A stretch of DNA of 64,000 nt from Limimaricola variabilis (lineage in GTDB: Bacteria; Pseudomonadota; Alphaproteobacteria; Rhodobacterales; Rhodobacteraceae), in the NCBI RefSeq assembly GCF_014195545.1, contig NZ_JACIBX010000014.1, positions 1 to 64,000 on the forward strand, written 5' to 3'. A program made the translations under genes and the position numbers. Below are positions 1-9,341 of the stretch, one piece after another. Under the pieces are notes generated by a model that saw only the letters and a list, made by a program, of their open reading frames with translations, ran no database searches and was not told the origin of the DNA. How positions within the stretch are numbered: the stretch's first letter is position 1; each line of letters opens with the position of its first letter.

Positions 1-72
1 CGCTACGACAGATGCCCGAAGGTCTTCCTTTCTGCCATCGCCCTGGCCGCGACCGTCATGTTCTGGCTTTGA
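1..72 (+). CDS. IS5-family transposase, C-terminal fragment
   Basis: The frame is open from the window edge to TGA at 70-72. Its 23 residues begin RYDRC and end VMFWL, the usual C-terminus of IS5-family DDE transposases (IS427/IS1031-like groups) in Rhodobacterales. These enzymes cut and rejoin the ends of their own element. Only the tail is inside the window, so whether the full gene is intact cannot be seen. The assignment rests on the familiar tail and on the element end just downstream. Confidence 0.7.
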   Translation, partial: RYDRCPKVFLSAIALAATVMFWL

Positions 73-92
73 GGGTTAACGAGTCCTGACCC
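1..92 (+). mobile_element. Right end of an IS5-like insertion sequence
   Basis: After the transposase stop comes GAGTCCTGACCC (81-92), typical of the terminal inverted repeat of IS5-family elements, followed by TA at 93-94, a common target dinucleotide for this group. The left end lies outside the window, so the boundary is inferred. Confidence 0.55.
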
Positions 93-268
93 TAGCCGAA
101 TCTCGGATATAAGGCGGAGTTCCGGCACCTGCGACAAAGCCAAGATCTCGCTTGACCGCCTGCGACGCTCGTACTGCGCGACGAACAGGAGAATGAAGAA
201 ATGAGAGCTGGTTTCCCGACGGCTCTAAGCTAAGGCCCGTCCGCTGAGCGCGGGCAGGCCTTTTCGCG

Positions 269-1261
269 TCACCAGCGGTCATGCACATGGGGCTTGATGC
301 GCGTCTCGTAGATCTCGCGCACCCCGGCCATCAGGTCCTCGGGCAGCACCGGCAACCCGCTGGCGGCGGCGTTGGAACTGGCTTGTTCGGGCGTCTTGGC
401 GCCGGGGATCACCACAGTCACAGCCTCCTGCATCAGGATCCAGCGCAGCGCCACCTGCGCCATCACCGCCTCGGCGGGCAACATCAGCCGCAGCGCCTCG
501 ACGGCCTCCAGCGCCACATCATAGGGCACACCCGCGAAGGTCTCGCCCTTGTCGAAGGCTGCGCCGTCGCGGTTAAAGGCGCGGTGGTCGTCGGGTGCGA
601 AATCTGTGTCGGGCAGCATCTTTCCGGTGAGCAGCCCGGAGGCCAAGGGTACCCGCACGATCACCGCCTTATGGCGCCGTCGGGCCTCGGGGAGGAACAG
701 CTCCGCCGGGCGCTGGCGGAACATGTTGTAGGTGATCTGCACCGAATCGATATTGTCGTATTCGATCGCCTTCAGCCCCTCCTCGACCTTCTCGACCGAA
801 ACGCCGTAGCGGCGGATCTTTCCGCGCGACACTAGGTCGTCGAGCGCACCGAACACCTCCGGCCGATAATAGACCTCCGTCGGCGGACAATGCAGTTGCA
901 CCAGGTCGAGCGTGTCGGTGCCAAGGTTCTTCAGGCTGCGGTCGATGAAACCCTCCATCGCCTGAGCCGTGTAGCCATCGGCCACATGAGGATCGAGCCT
1001 GCGACCGAGCTTGGTCGCAACGAAGGGCCGCTCGCCGCTCCGCTCGGCGATCACTTCGCCGATGATCCGCTCGGACCGACCATCGCCATAGACATCCGCT
1101 GTGTCGATGAAATCGACGCCCGCATCGAATGCCGCGTGCAGCGCCGCCTTGGCCCCGGCCTCGCTCACCTCGCCCCATGTGCCGCCGATCGCCCAAGCGC
1201 CGAAGCCGATCTCGCTCACCGGAATGCCGGTGCGCCCGAAGGTTCTGCTCGCCATGCTCAT
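269..1261 (-). CDS. Aldo/keto reductase family oxidoreductase
   Basis: Likely a cytosolic NADPH-dependent reductase of carbonyl compounds, 330 residues, the usual size for the family. The AKR tetrad is visible: D53 and Y58 in DTADVYG, K84 in VATKLG and H124 in VQLHC. The C-terminal part (VVIPGAKTPEQ) matches the cofactor-binding loop. I start at the ATG at 1261 because AAGGAG lies 8 bases upstream; a longer frame to 1312 has no such site. It resembles the YajO/IolS-type stress reductases. The substrate cannot be told from sequence. It appears to be transcribed alone. Confidence 0.9.
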   Translation of the reverse strand: MSMASRTFGRTGIPVSEIGFGAWAIGGTWGEVSEAGAKAALHAAFDAGVDFIDTADVYGDGRSERIIGEVIAERSGERPFVATKLGRRLDPHVADGYTAQAMEGFIDRSLKNLGTDTLDLVQLHCPPTEVYYRPEVFGALDDLVSRGKIRRYGVSVEKVEEGLKAIEYDNIDSVQITYNMFRQRPAELFLPEARRRHKAVIVRVPLASGLLTGKMLPDTDFAPDDHRAFNRDGAAFDKGETFAGVPYDVALEAVEALRLMLPAEAVMAQVALRWILMQEAVTVVIPGAKTPEQASSNAAASGLPVLPEDLMAGVREIYETRIKPHVHDRW

Positions 1262-1434
1262 CGTGTCGTCTCCTTTTACATCGGTCGGGCTTCGGGACCG
1301 TCTGCCCCTCATTTGCCCTCTCGAGTGCAGTCGCTGGCTGTACTATGTCACCCCCTGTCGACGCAGCGCTCAACGATGTCGCACGCCTTGCGCGACAGGG
1401 TAGGGCCTCTCTGCCTTGCAGCGAAGGGCGTGGG

Positions 1435-1608
1435 TCGGCTGGACCCGGAACGCGGCCGTCAAGTTGCATGAGGAGCAGCATGGCGGCAAGCAGGATCAGC
1501 GGCGCTTGGGCAAACGCCAGTATGACGAGCCCGGCGGTGGTCAGGGCCCACGGCAGAACGACAGCTATCGTGGTAGTCGGCGCTAGGACTTACAGCTGGC
1601 CACTCGAG
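1435..1608 (-). pseudogene. Decayed copy of the 57-residue membrane protein at 6581-6754
   Basis: Read on the minus strand, this stretch gives AVVLPWALTTAGLVILAFAQ and then APLILLAAMLLLM, closely matching the intact small membrane protein at 6581-6754. Three faults are visible: no start codon, an in-frame TAA where the N-terminus should be, and TGA changed to CGA at the stop so the frame runs on. DNA similarity continues past the gene, so a larger segment was probably duplicated. Confidence 0.55.
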
Positions 1609-1917
1609 AGATGGGATCGGCATCGAGGCGGTCCGTTTCGAACGCAAGGTTGCTGCGCGGATGCTTCTGGGTCGCGATCACCCCGGGTTTGGGACGGTGA
1701 GTGGGCCAGGGGTTATGTCGGGTGGATCGGCTTTCGGGAAGGCATCCCAACTCAGCACTTCCTGCTTTCACGGGAAGGGATAAAATACTGATATTAAATG
1801 GAATAGTGCGGTCCTTGGTAGTTGCAGGAACGGCCAATGGCTCCCAATTACTTGAGTTGCATCGATCTGGCCGCGACGCACCTATAGGATGTGTTGCGTT
1901 TTCAGGGAACCAAATCA

Positions 1918-1989
1918 ATGAGCGGCGCCGCAACCGATCCCCTTTCCGAGCCGATCCAAGTCCATTTTCAGGTCGCCAACAACGAATGA
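1918..1989 (+). CDS. Possible 23-residue peptide
   Basis: An ATG preceded by AGGGA at about ten bases opens a 23-codon frame ending ANNE at TGA 1987. It lies 51 bases before a second short frame at 2041. The function is unknown, and chance is a real possibility at this length. No other gene is seen between 1609 and 2040. Confidence 0.2.
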   Translation: MSGAATDPLSEPIQVHFQVANNE

Positions 1990-2040
1990 CCGCCGGGTGC
2001 GCTGCCGCTCGCGCCAATGGTTCTCCCGAGGAGAACGCTC

Positions 2041-2166
2041 GTGCCTGCAGTCGGCAGTACGGTGTCAGAATACCGGCCCCAAGGCCATTCCATCGCCTAT
2101 CGGGTGATCGGCCAAGTGTTTGCCCCGGATGGGGAGCGGGTCCTCCTCGAGTTGGAAGCTGTGTAA
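2041..2166 (+). CDS. Small hypothetical protein (41 residues)
   Basis: A GTG with GAGGAG seven bases upstream opens a 41-codon frame with protein-like composition: a basic YRPQGHSIAYRV stretch, then FAPDGERVLLELEAV at the end. No family is recognised. An A-tract and an 9-bp hairpin follow eight bases after the stop. The same stop, A-tract and hairpin arrangement follows the gene at 5234-5548. Confidence 0.4.
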   Translation: MPAVGSTVSEYRPQGHSIAYRVIGQVFAPDGERVLLELEAV

Positions 2167-2173
2167 GAGATGG

Positions 2174-2201
2174 AAAAAGCCCGCCATACGTGATGGCGGG
2201 C
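2174..2201 (-). terminator. Hairpin with T-tract on the minus strand
   Basis: GCCCGCCAT (2179-2187) pairs with ATGGCGGGC (2193-2201) around a five-base loop. On the minus strand five T residues follow the stem, so it would work as an intrinsic terminator for leftward transcription. No leftward gene that it would serve was identified. Confidence 0.5.
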
Positions 2202-2410
2202 CGAACTCGAAACCTACCAGAATCATACAAGGGCGATGCGCGAGGGATTGTGCGCAAACTCACGCTCCGCGATAGCTTCCCATGGGTCAATCGCGGTCGC
2301 TGCGCCGTTTCTATCTCTTTGGTATAGGCCTGGGAGTTGCCCGAGTAAGGGACTGACAGCGCTGGTAAATTTCTGTAGGCAGTCGCCAACGCGTGAGAGC
2401 AGGAGAGAAA

Positions 2411-2734
2411 GTGGTTCGATCTGAGCTGGTTCAAAGGATCTCTGACGATAATCCTCATCTGCTGCGACGCGATATCGAGGGGGTCTTGAATACGATTTTT
2501 GCAGAGATCACTGAAACGCTGGCTCAGGGCGGGCGCGTGGAACTTCGCGGTTTCGGTGTCTTCTCCGTAACTCGACGCGACCCTCGACCGGGGCACAATC
2601 CGAAGACCGGAGCGCCCCTTCAAATCGATGAGACCCATGTGCCGAAATTCAGGGCGAGCAAGAAGCTGCTCGAGCGGTTGAATGGCGTCACCCTCGCTAG
2701 CTCCACGCCCCACATCCCAGAAAGCCCGACTTGA
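2411..2734 (+). CDS. ihfB: Integration host factor beta-type DNA-binding protein
   Basis: A 107-residue HU/IHF-fold protein that sharply bends DNA and acts as an architectural factor in recombination, replication and transcription. It starts with the IHF-beta signature MVRSELVQRI and DDNPHLL, then VELRGFGVFSV and the arm GHNPKTG (61-67), whose proline intercalates into DNA. I chose the GTG at 2411, which follows AGGAG, over the GTG at 2393. After NG (91-92) a 15-residue tail (VTLASSTPHIPESPT) is longer than usual, and VPKFRASKKLLERL differs from the more common PFFKTGK form. It is therefore probably an accessory paralogue, not the housekeeping subunit. No IHF-alpha gene is nearby. Confidence 0.9.
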   Translation: MVRSELVQRISDDNPHLLRRDIEGVLNTIFAEITETLAQGGRVELRGFGVFSVTRRDPRPGHNPKTGAPLQIDETHVPKFRASKKLLERLNGVTLASSTPHIPESPT

Positions 2735-3959
2735 TCGCAAATCACTTGGTGTCGCGTTTATGCGCGCGGGTTCTGAAGCACAATCGTCGGCAGAGCACGG
2801 TAGGGAACACGTCAAGTTCAGACGCAGCAGGAGCTCGTCGTCGCTGTCCAGATCAACGACATCGCCCTGCCGTGTGACTACGCATGCGCGGCGTCTGCCG
2901 GCGGCGGGCTTGAGACAGTTGAGACGTCAGAGCAAGGGATCCGCCCGGCGCCATGCCCCGCTTGGCATTTGGAGCGCTCCGCTTTGTCTCTCGAAAGAGA
3001 ACTACGGCGGCGTCCGGGAGGAGGAAGACGCCGCCGCTAGTTCTTCGGGTCTGGGAGGAGAGACCCTCGGTCTTCCGGCTCGAACCGACCCAAGAGGAGG
3101 AGTGGGGGTTCGCGCTTGACCATATGCCCCTCAGAAGTGGGAGGACTTCGGGGACAGAACCGAAATAACCATCTGCAACGCCTCCACAATCCACACTCAC
3201 GGCAACCCTGGTATGCATATGGCACATGGCTGGCGCAGATCGTCTTCGAGCGGGTTTATGCGGCGATACCGCCATCACCGGGAAGTCGTGTCACGCCTCT
3301 CCTTCTCTTCCGTCTGGAGGGTAGGCGCGGAAAACGATCTGGTATTCGACGCGCGCTCTAGAGGGGATAGATCCTAAGTTCGCTGTTCAGGGACAAGGTC
3401 GGCCGAGCCACGCTACCGAAAGTGAGAATGGTCACACCTGCCATCCCGCATCGTTCACGACGAGGATGGCCAAATGCGGCGGGACCCTGGCAGTCTCGCC
3501 CGCCGAAAAAAAGCTGCCACTGGATGTGCCAGGGCAGCAGGTGTCCGGAAAAGCAACGGGGAACGTTGCTGATCCGCCAAAAGGATACTGGCCCTAACGA
3601 GCTGGCATCCCGCATGACAGACCTTAGGATATGTTCTGGTCAACCTGTAGCCGAGGAAGCTTGCCGGTCGATCTCGCCGGCAGCATCGTAAGGAAGCCTT
3701 GGCCTCGCGCATTCGTTTGCGCGTAAGGATCTTCGCGTGTGCCGAACACGAGCTTGGAGGCACAATGGGCACAATCAGCCGTTCCACGCATTTGGATGAC
3801 ACCGCACACTCGTTCCGGTGATACTGGGGGTTGAAGGCACGGTGTTCCTATCTCCTTTCAGGTCCCGACTGTCGGTTTCAATTCTGCTCAGGAATCAGGC
3901 AAACACCGACGAGATCGCGCAAGCATGCAGCTTCGCGTGCTGCTCTCGGAGATGCCCGA
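2735..3959 (+). other. Gene-poor stretch of about 1.2 kb
   Basis: Several short frames exist on both strands but none has family similarity, consistent GC bias at third positions or a good ribosome site. A minus-strand frame at 3624-3809 contains a CAHC pair but is otherwise unconvincing. I see no RNA gene or repeat. It may be decayed mobile DNA. Confidence 0.5.
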
Positions 3960-5060
3960 ATGCGAGTCTGGCACCATCTCTATCCCGCGCTCCCGGCATC
4001 TCAGGGCACCGAACAGCTGCGAGCCGGCTTTGGAGCTTTGATCGGCATCAGCCTCTGCGCTGCGCTGGTCAGCCTCGGAAGCGGCTGGACTGGTTCACAC
4101 CTCTTTCTCGTGGCACCGCTTGGCGCAACGGCCGTGTTGGTCTTCTGCGTGCCGAACTCGCCGCTCGCTCAGCCCTGGTCCGCGGTCGTGGGCAACGTCA
4201 CCTCGGCCATTGTGGCGCTGCTCGTGCTCCGGTTCGTCCCCGCACCTTGGGCGACCGGCGGGGCGGTTGGAGCCGCGGTTGTCGCGATGATGCTCATGCG
4301 CGCCCTGCATCCCCCTGGAGGGGCCGTTGCCTTGCTGATGGCGCTTGATCCGTCGCCGGCGCTGGAGGCGGGGCCGCTCTTCGCGCTGATGCCGGTCGGG
4401 GTGACGACGACCATGCTGGTCCTCGTGGCAGTCATCTACAACCGGATGACGGGCAGGGCTTACCCGTTCCGCCAGCCGGATACCTATGGTGCTCAGGACC
4501 CGGCTTTGCGATTGGGGCTCTCGACCGAACAGCTCGGTGCGCTGCTGGAGCGCTTCAATCAATCGACGAATGTCGGCATCGCGGACCTCGGACGCCTGCT
4601 TGCGGCCGCGGAGGCAGAGGCGGCGCAGCATCGCTTTGCGGGCACGACCTGCGCCGACATCATGACCCGGAACCTCGTCACCGTGCGACCTGACACGACA
4701 TGGACCGAAGCGGTGCGGCTCTTTCGCTATCATGCCATCAAGAGCCTCCCCGTCGTGGACGAGGACATGAAGCTGTGCGGGCTGGTGCTCCAGTCCGATC
4801 TGCTTGCCCCGATGGTCTACGGGAGCGGCCTTGGAGCGCCACAGCAGAACCCTGCGCCCTCCATAGTTGCCGATGTCATGCGCGCAGCCGATTGCGCCGT
4901 GCCTCACGATCTGGCGGTCGGGGTCCTGTTGACCCGGCTGGCCGCTCAAGGAAGCGAAGTCGTACCGGTCGAGAGGAACGGCAAGCTCGTCGGCATCCTG
5001 ACCCGATCCGACGTGATGGGGCTCTTGCTGAGCGGTGCCGAGGAACGCTCCGCAGCTTAG
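3960..5060 (+). CDS. HPP-family membrane protein with paired CBS domains
   Basis: The 366-residue protein has an N-terminal HPP domain (about 15-165) with four or five membrane spans and the naming motif LHPPG at 116-120. Two CBS domains follow (about 229-285, beginning TCADIMTRN, and 301-358, ending ILTRSDVMGLL). HPP proteins are integral membrane proteins; some plastid and cyanobacterial members transport nitrite. CBS pairs bind adenine nucleotides and often gate channels, so a nucleotide-regulated transporter is a fair inference. I start at the ATG at 3960, which follows CGGAG by eight bases; the frame runs 43 codons further upstream without one. Confidence 0.85.
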   Translation: MRVWHHLYPALPASQGTEQLRAGFGALIGISLCAALVSLGSGWTGSHLFLVAPLGATAVLVFCVPNSPLAQPWSAVVGNVTSAIVALLVLRFVPAPWATGGAVGAAVVAMMLMRALHPPGGAVALLMALDPSPALEAGPLFALMPVGVTTTMLVLVAVIYNRMTGRAYPFRQPDTYGAQDPALRLGLSTEQLGALLERFNQSTNVGIADLGRLLAAAEAEAAQHRFAGTTCADIMTRNLVTVRPDTTWTEAVRLFRYHAIKSLPVVDEDMKLCGLVLQSDLLAPMVYGSGLGAPQQNPAPSIVADVMRAADCAVPHDLAVGVLLTRLAAQGSEVVPVERNGKLVGILTRSDVMGLLLSGAEERSAA

Positions 5061-5233
5061 CAGTTTTGCCGTGATCGGTGGCAGGTTGAAGTCGCCTCCG
5101 CGTCTCAACACGGGCCGGCGATGCTCTTCATCGTTCGATGTTTCGCCACGCTCTGAAACGTGTAGCCTGGCTCCCTGTGGGGGGTGATGCGCAGACATTG
5201 TGCAGGTGCAGCATCGCACTTAGTTTGCCCTGC

Positions 5234-5548
5234 ATGAACTACACGATCGCCGTTTTCGACCGCCTCATCCTCGCCTGCGCTCCCGATGACGCGCCAGCAG
5301 AGCTTGCCCGCCGTCTGGAAATGGTCCTGCCCGGCGACGTGGGTATGCGGGCGCACATAGAAAGTCAGCTGATCACAGTGACGGGCGTCAGCTTGTTCCC
5401 GGAAGACGTCGCCGCATTCCAAGCTGGTGCCATCGATCTCTGGCACGCGCGACCCGGTGCCTTGAACGGCTTTGCCGATGCGGATGGAAGGCGGGTGACC
5501 GTCGCGGCGCGGTTAGGTGGTCGGAAGCCTTGGGACGGCCGCCTGTAA
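5234..5548 (+). CDS. Hypothetical protein (104 residues)
   Basis: A plausible soluble protein starting MNYTIAVFDRLIL, with an acidic helix-forming middle (APAELARRLEMVL) and a basic end (GGRKPWDGRL). No family is recognised. Codon use is GC-rich at third positions, which supports coding. No strong ribosome site precedes the ATG at 5234, and the frame is open for 32 codons further upstream, so the start is uncertain. A hairpin follows the stop directly. Confidence 0.5.
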   Translation: MNYTIAVFDRLILACAPDDAPAELARRLEMVLPGDVGMRAHIESQLITVTGVSLFPEDVAAFQAGAIDLWHARPGALNGFADADGRRVTVAARLGGRKPWDGRL

Positions 5549-5577
5549 AAAAATGCCCGCCATCGGTGATGGCGAGC
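5547..5577 (-). terminator. Hairpin with T-tract on the minus strand, like that at 2174-2201
   Basis: GCCCGCCATC (5555-5564) pairs with GATGGCGAGC (5568-5577) with one mismatch and a three-base loop. Seven A residues before it become a T-tract on the minus strand. The core is the same as the hairpin at 2179-2201. Confidence 0.45.
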
Positions 5578-6580
5578 AAGAAGAGAAGGTTGCCAAGACA
5601 GGCATCCATGATGCGCGAGGACCACTCGCCGGTTCACGCTTTACGAGCGAAAGCCCGGCGTCAATGCAGTTCTGAATTGCACATATCTCGGGATCATCCG
5701 CACATTACAGGATTGCCCCCACCCAAATTGGAATGCTGAAGGCAATGCAGCTTTGACAGACGCGACGGGAGGCGGGGCCGAATGGCACCGGGGAGCCTAC
5801 GTGAGTGCGAAGATCGCTCATGGGCCTGCATGGAGTACCTGAGGCTGCGCTGACAGATCAGATCGAAGGCTAGATTGCTCCCCACGAACTGGGGCCGTTC
5901 CGGCAGTGGTACTCCGGAAAAGCCGAGTTTGACCCCGCACGCGGGACAGCCTGTCACAGCCCTTCCCGGCAGGCGCCAGATGCGGGATCGTGCGAAGACG
6001 AACCGCGCCATACAGGAACTCTTGCAGCCATGCGCCGTTGGGATTGGCTCCCTGATCAACGCACAGCGGGAGCAGAGGACAGATCAAACTGTCGCTCTCT
6101 CGGTGGGTTCTTTGCCTTCCTGACCTGTGCGTTGAGCCAGCGAGCATGGCGATGATGGCCTGAACTTCGCTCCCAGAGCCATCATCGCTGCCTGCCGATC
6201 ACCGGTACAATGAGGGGAGCGAGCATTGCGCCGATCTGCGGCAGCCGATGCTGGCGGAAGAGGCAGAGCGCACCGTCGGATATCCCCGACCCGGAGATCG
6301 GCTCGCCGTGACATGCGTTCACATCGAGAGGCCCTGATCCTCCACCCCATCTGCTCGTCTTCATGGCGGAGGCGCTCCGGCCAGCCCATGCTCGAATGGG
6401 TAGCGGAGCATAGGCGATGGCCTCTCCGGAGTTTCCGCTAATCCTTCGTAAAAACGCGCATTCGACACCGAGCGCGGTCGCTGTCCGAACGCCGCTCATC
6501 GTGGACACTGCACTTGACTACGGCGCACCCCTTGTCTGCGGCCGGGAGGATCCTCTCTGCGATACCGCGAGCAGTGTGGG
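5578..6580 (+). other. Gene-poor stretch of about 1.0 kb
   Basis: No convincing gene. A minus-strand frame (5694-6059) has a CPAC pair but no recognisable fold or start. The right edge (from about 6520) is where similarity to the 1.38-1.6 kb region begins. Confidence 0.45.
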
Positions 6581-6754
6581 TCAGTTGGACCCGGAGCGGG
6601 GCCAGACAAGCCGCACGAGAAGCAGCATGGCGGCAATCAGGATCAGCGGTGCCTGGGCAAACACCAGCATGACGAGCCCGCCGATGGACAGGGTCCACGG
6701 AAGAACGACAAGCGCTCGCGGCGTTGCTTTCGGATCCGGGGTGTCGTGGTTCAT
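6581..6754 (-). CDS. Small membrane protein (57 residues)
   Basis: From ATG at 6754, a polar N-terminus (MNHDTPDPKATPR) leads into a long hydrophobic run (residues about 15-52, with LSIGGLVMLVFAQ and LILIAAMLLLV). This would form one or two membrane spans with a short WPRSGSN tail. The function is unknown. That it is real is supported by a second, damaged copy at 1435-1608 that conserves the protein sequence. It lies 181 bases downstream of the histidine kinase gene on the same strand and could be co-transcribed with it. Confidence 0.65.
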   Translation of the reverse strand: MNHDTPDPKATPRALVVLPWTLSIGGLVMLVFAQAPLILIAAMLLLVRLVWPRSGSN

Positions 6755-6935
6755 GATTACGAGCCTCCGCTCGGCCGGAACTCACTCAGGTGCAATGACT
6801 TTCCGTGCAGGGAAAACGGTCGTACCAAGGAAGCGTCCCTAGGCTCAGCCTCGAAGCCGTTCGGGCGATTTGCCCACGCTGGTCGAACGCGGGAGTTTGG
6901 CGTCTAGCGCAAGAGGTCTGTTCCTGTGGTCTCGG

Positions 6936-8477
6936 TCATGAGATCGGATCCACCGCCTCACCCGACATGGTGGCTCCCTCGCATATCCGTCCCAGCGGGA
7001 CCCGGAGCTCGAAGCGGAAGCCGGCAGCATCGATCTCACGTTCGAATGCCCCGCCCAGCCGGCCTTCGACCATGCTCCGCAGCAGCTGCGAGCCGAACCC
7101 GACGCGTTCGGATGGAGTGGGCGCGGACTGGCGCGGGACATGAAGCCGCTCCTGCCAAGTCAGGCACAGATCGCCCGAGTCGACGCGGACCCGGCCCGAG
7201 ATCGTCAGATCCGCCTCCGTGCCGAGACCGCCGTATTTCAGTCCATTCGTCGCCAGCTCGTTCAGGATGAGCGACAGCGGCATCACGCAATCGCTGTCGA
7301 TGAGCAGGTCGGGCACGGCGATCGGGAGGGCACACGCATCGGGCAGGAGGCCGATGGCTTCTCGGATCAGTCTCTCGAGCGCCACACCCTGATGTGCGTC
7401 TTCGAGCGACAATCGGTTCGCCTGGCCGAGGGCCTGCACCCGGTTCAGGTAGGTCTCGCTCAACTCCTCCACACTCCCCGCGGTGCGGGCGCAGCCGCGG
7501 AAGATTGAGGAGGCGACGGCCAGGCTGTTGTTCACGCGATGCACCACCTCGCGGCGCAGCATCTCGCGCTGCTCCGCGCCCTGCTTGCGACGAATGGCGA
7601 TCCCGATCTGCGTGCCCACGGTCCGCACCAGCTGCAGCAATGCTGCATCGAAGCGTGAGGCCTCGGTGCCGTAGAGTTCGAGCACCGCATGGACCTCGCC
7701 GCTCTGGCGGACCGGCAGCGCCATGCCGCGCGTCAGCCCGACCTCGCAGAAGCTCTGGCGACGCGCAAACTGCGCATCTCCTGCCAGGTCCCGCTGGACG
7801 ACGAGATCCCCACTCTGCCAGGCTCGGCCGGGCAAACCCTCGCCCATCGCAAAACGGCACTCCCGGCTGGCCTCGACCACCGGCGAGAAGCGCGCGTCGC
7901 CGATGTACCAGATCCCCGAGGGCAGCAGGACCGACTGGCCACCGGCCTCGCGAACAAAGAAGAGGTGGCCCGCGTCCAGTCCGGCGACCGAGCAGACCTC
8001 GTCGAGGCAAAATTGGGTGAACGCCTCGACCGAGATGTCCTCGAGCAGCTTCTGTGCGATCCGGAGCAGGATATCGGCCTCCCGAGCGCGCAACTCCTGT
8101 TCGCGCTGGTGCGCCTCCTCAGCCGCCAAGCTGCGGATGAAGGCGTAAAAGCAATGGGTCCCGTCGTCGGCCTGCATCGGGAAGATCGAGAGTTCGACGG
8201 GAAACTCGCGGCCCGATCGGTGCAGCGCGGTGATGCGGACCTTTGTCTCCAGAACGGGCCCGACGCCCGTGCGATTGTAATGCGCGAGCCCCTTCGCATG
8301 AGCGTCTCGATGCTGAGGCGGCACGATGACGTCGCCCATCAGCCGTCCCAGGGCTTCCGCACGGCGCCAGCCGAAGATCGCCTCGGCAGCGCCGTTCCAG
8401 GCTGTGATCCGCCCCTGATCGTCCATTCCCACCACCGCATCGAGCGCGCGGTCGAACAGGGACTCGAGGTGCTGCAT
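6936..8477 (-). CDS. PAS-GAF sensor histidine kinase (HWE/HisKA_2 type)
   Basis: A 513-residue soluble sensor kinase. The PAS domain covers about 3-118 (NGAAEAIFGWRRAEALG and the heme/flavin-type ELSIF strand), and GAF about 145-298. The HisKA_2 dimerisation region follows with the phospho-accepting H313 in EVVHRVNNSLA, then a short HATPase domain with the N-box ELATNG (407-412) and G-box GFGSQLL (460-466). Together this is the blue-light/stress sensor layout common in alphaproteobacteria. The PAS domain lacks the NCRFLQ cysteine motif of LOV photoreceptors, so light sensing is not supported. No response regulator lies next to it. Start at ATG 8477, preceded by GAGAAG; GTG 8483 is also possible. 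Confidence 0.9.
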   Translation of the reverse strand: MQHLESLFDRALDAVVGMDDQGRITAWNGAAEAIFGWRRAEALGRLMGDVIVPPQHRDAHAKGLAHYNRTGVGPVLETKVRITALHRSGREFPVELSIFPMQADDGTHCFYAFIRSLAAEEAHQREQELRAREADILLRIAQKLLEDISVEAFTQFCLDEVCSVAGLDAGHLFFVREAGGQSVLLPSGIWYIGDARFSPVVEASRECRFAMGEGLPGRAWQSGDLVVQRDLAGDAQFARRQSFCEVGLTRGMALPVRQSGEVHAVLELYGTEASRFDAALLQLVRTVGTQIGIAIRRKQGAEQREMLRREVVHRVNNSLAVASSIFRGCARTAGSVEELSETYLNRVQALGQANRLSLEDAHQGVALERLIREAIGLLPDACALPIAVPDLLIDSDCVMPLSLILNELATNGLKYGGLGTEADLTISGRVRVDSGDLCLTWQERLHVPRQSAPTPSERVGFGSQLLRSMVEGRLGGAFEREIDAAGFRFELRVPLGRICEGATMSGEAVDPIS

Positions 8478-8922
8478 CGTCACTTCTCACATAACAGGTT
8501 CACAGAACGTATCAGGACGTGCGCTTCCGTCGAAATACATGACGGATGCATGCAGAAGAGGCAATTGCGGAGCCGGTTCCGGAGCCTACTGTTTTATGCG
8601 TTCCGATGGCGCCCAGGCAGATGGCAGCGTCTGGCGTCCGAGAAAGGTAGTCCGCCGCAGTAAGACGGGGGCTGACCCGACCTCAGCTGTCCTCCGCTTT
8701 GATGGCGCCGCGCCCGCCTGCCTTTCGCGGGTTATCGGTCTGACGTGCCGGGCCGGGCCTTTCAGACTGCCCTACCCCCGGCGATCTCGGGGACTGGCAA
8801 AAAGGCAGCGAAACCCAAGGGGCGCGACTGCGAGCTGCCGAATGACCATGCGAGCCCCTAAGACGGCGCGACCATCGAGACGGGACGTCCCGCGCCGGCC
8901 ACGATCGACAGGCCCACGCGCG
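8478..8922 (+). other. Intergenic stretch, nothing identified
   Basis: About 445 bases between the kinase promoter side and a small membrane gene. Short frames lack start sites and family similarity. No clear hairpin was seen. Confidence 0.4.
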
Positions 8923-9102
8923 TTACCAAGGGCTCATGGCAATCACAACGAGGATCACCAAGGTCCCGCCGGCCAGGCGCACGGCCGTCTCGTATGGCTT
9001 GCCATTCTGGTCCCCGAAGTGGACCAGAAGCAGGCACAGCAGCGGGATCATCAACCAGACCCAGCCTCCTGTGCCCAGCAGGTCGGACAGAATGGCGCTC
9101 AT
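8923..9102 (-). CDS. Small two-span membrane protein (59 residues)
   Basis: Starting at ATG 9102 the peptide has a hydrophobic segment VWLMIPLLCLLLVHF, a polar hinge (GDQNGKPYETAVR) and a second span GGTLVILVVIAM. Codon use is strongly GC-biased at third positions. No family is recognised. There is no good ribosome site, so a start further upstream in the same frame is possible. Confidence 0.5.
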   Translation of the reverse strand: MSAILSDLLGTGGWVWLMIPLLCLLLVHFGDQNGKPYETAVRLAGGTLVILVVIAMSPW

Positions 9103-9341
9103 CGGGACGAGACTTAGTGCAGGGAACGCGTTGATGGACGGCGCAAAAGGATAGGCCCACGCTATCGTTCTCACGGGGCGCTGGAAGCGCCACAGGTGCT
9201 CGATCGTCGAGCTCGGCAAGTCCGCAATTCGGAGGCAAACCCCGGATGTGTGCCAAAGGCAGCGTAGCTTGCGGTTCTGGACCGGAGGATATCCAGAGCT
9301 TGCCTCGAAGCCTTGTGGGATCTGGATCAGACCATAGGCAG

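Noticed and set aside
1583-2815. A 410-codon minus-strand frame across the IHF gene
   Set aside because: No family similarity, no ribosome site, and it overlaps a clear gene on the other strand; third positions do not show coding bias in this frame.
5694-6059. Minus-strand frame with a CPAC pair, first taken for a zinc-ribbon protein
   Set aside because: Only one cysteine pair, no start site, and many Arg/Ser/Pro residues as in chance frames.
6936-8477. LOV photoreceptor identity for the PAS-GAF kinase
   Set aside because: The flavin-binding cysteine motif (GRNCRFLQ) is not present in the PAS domain.
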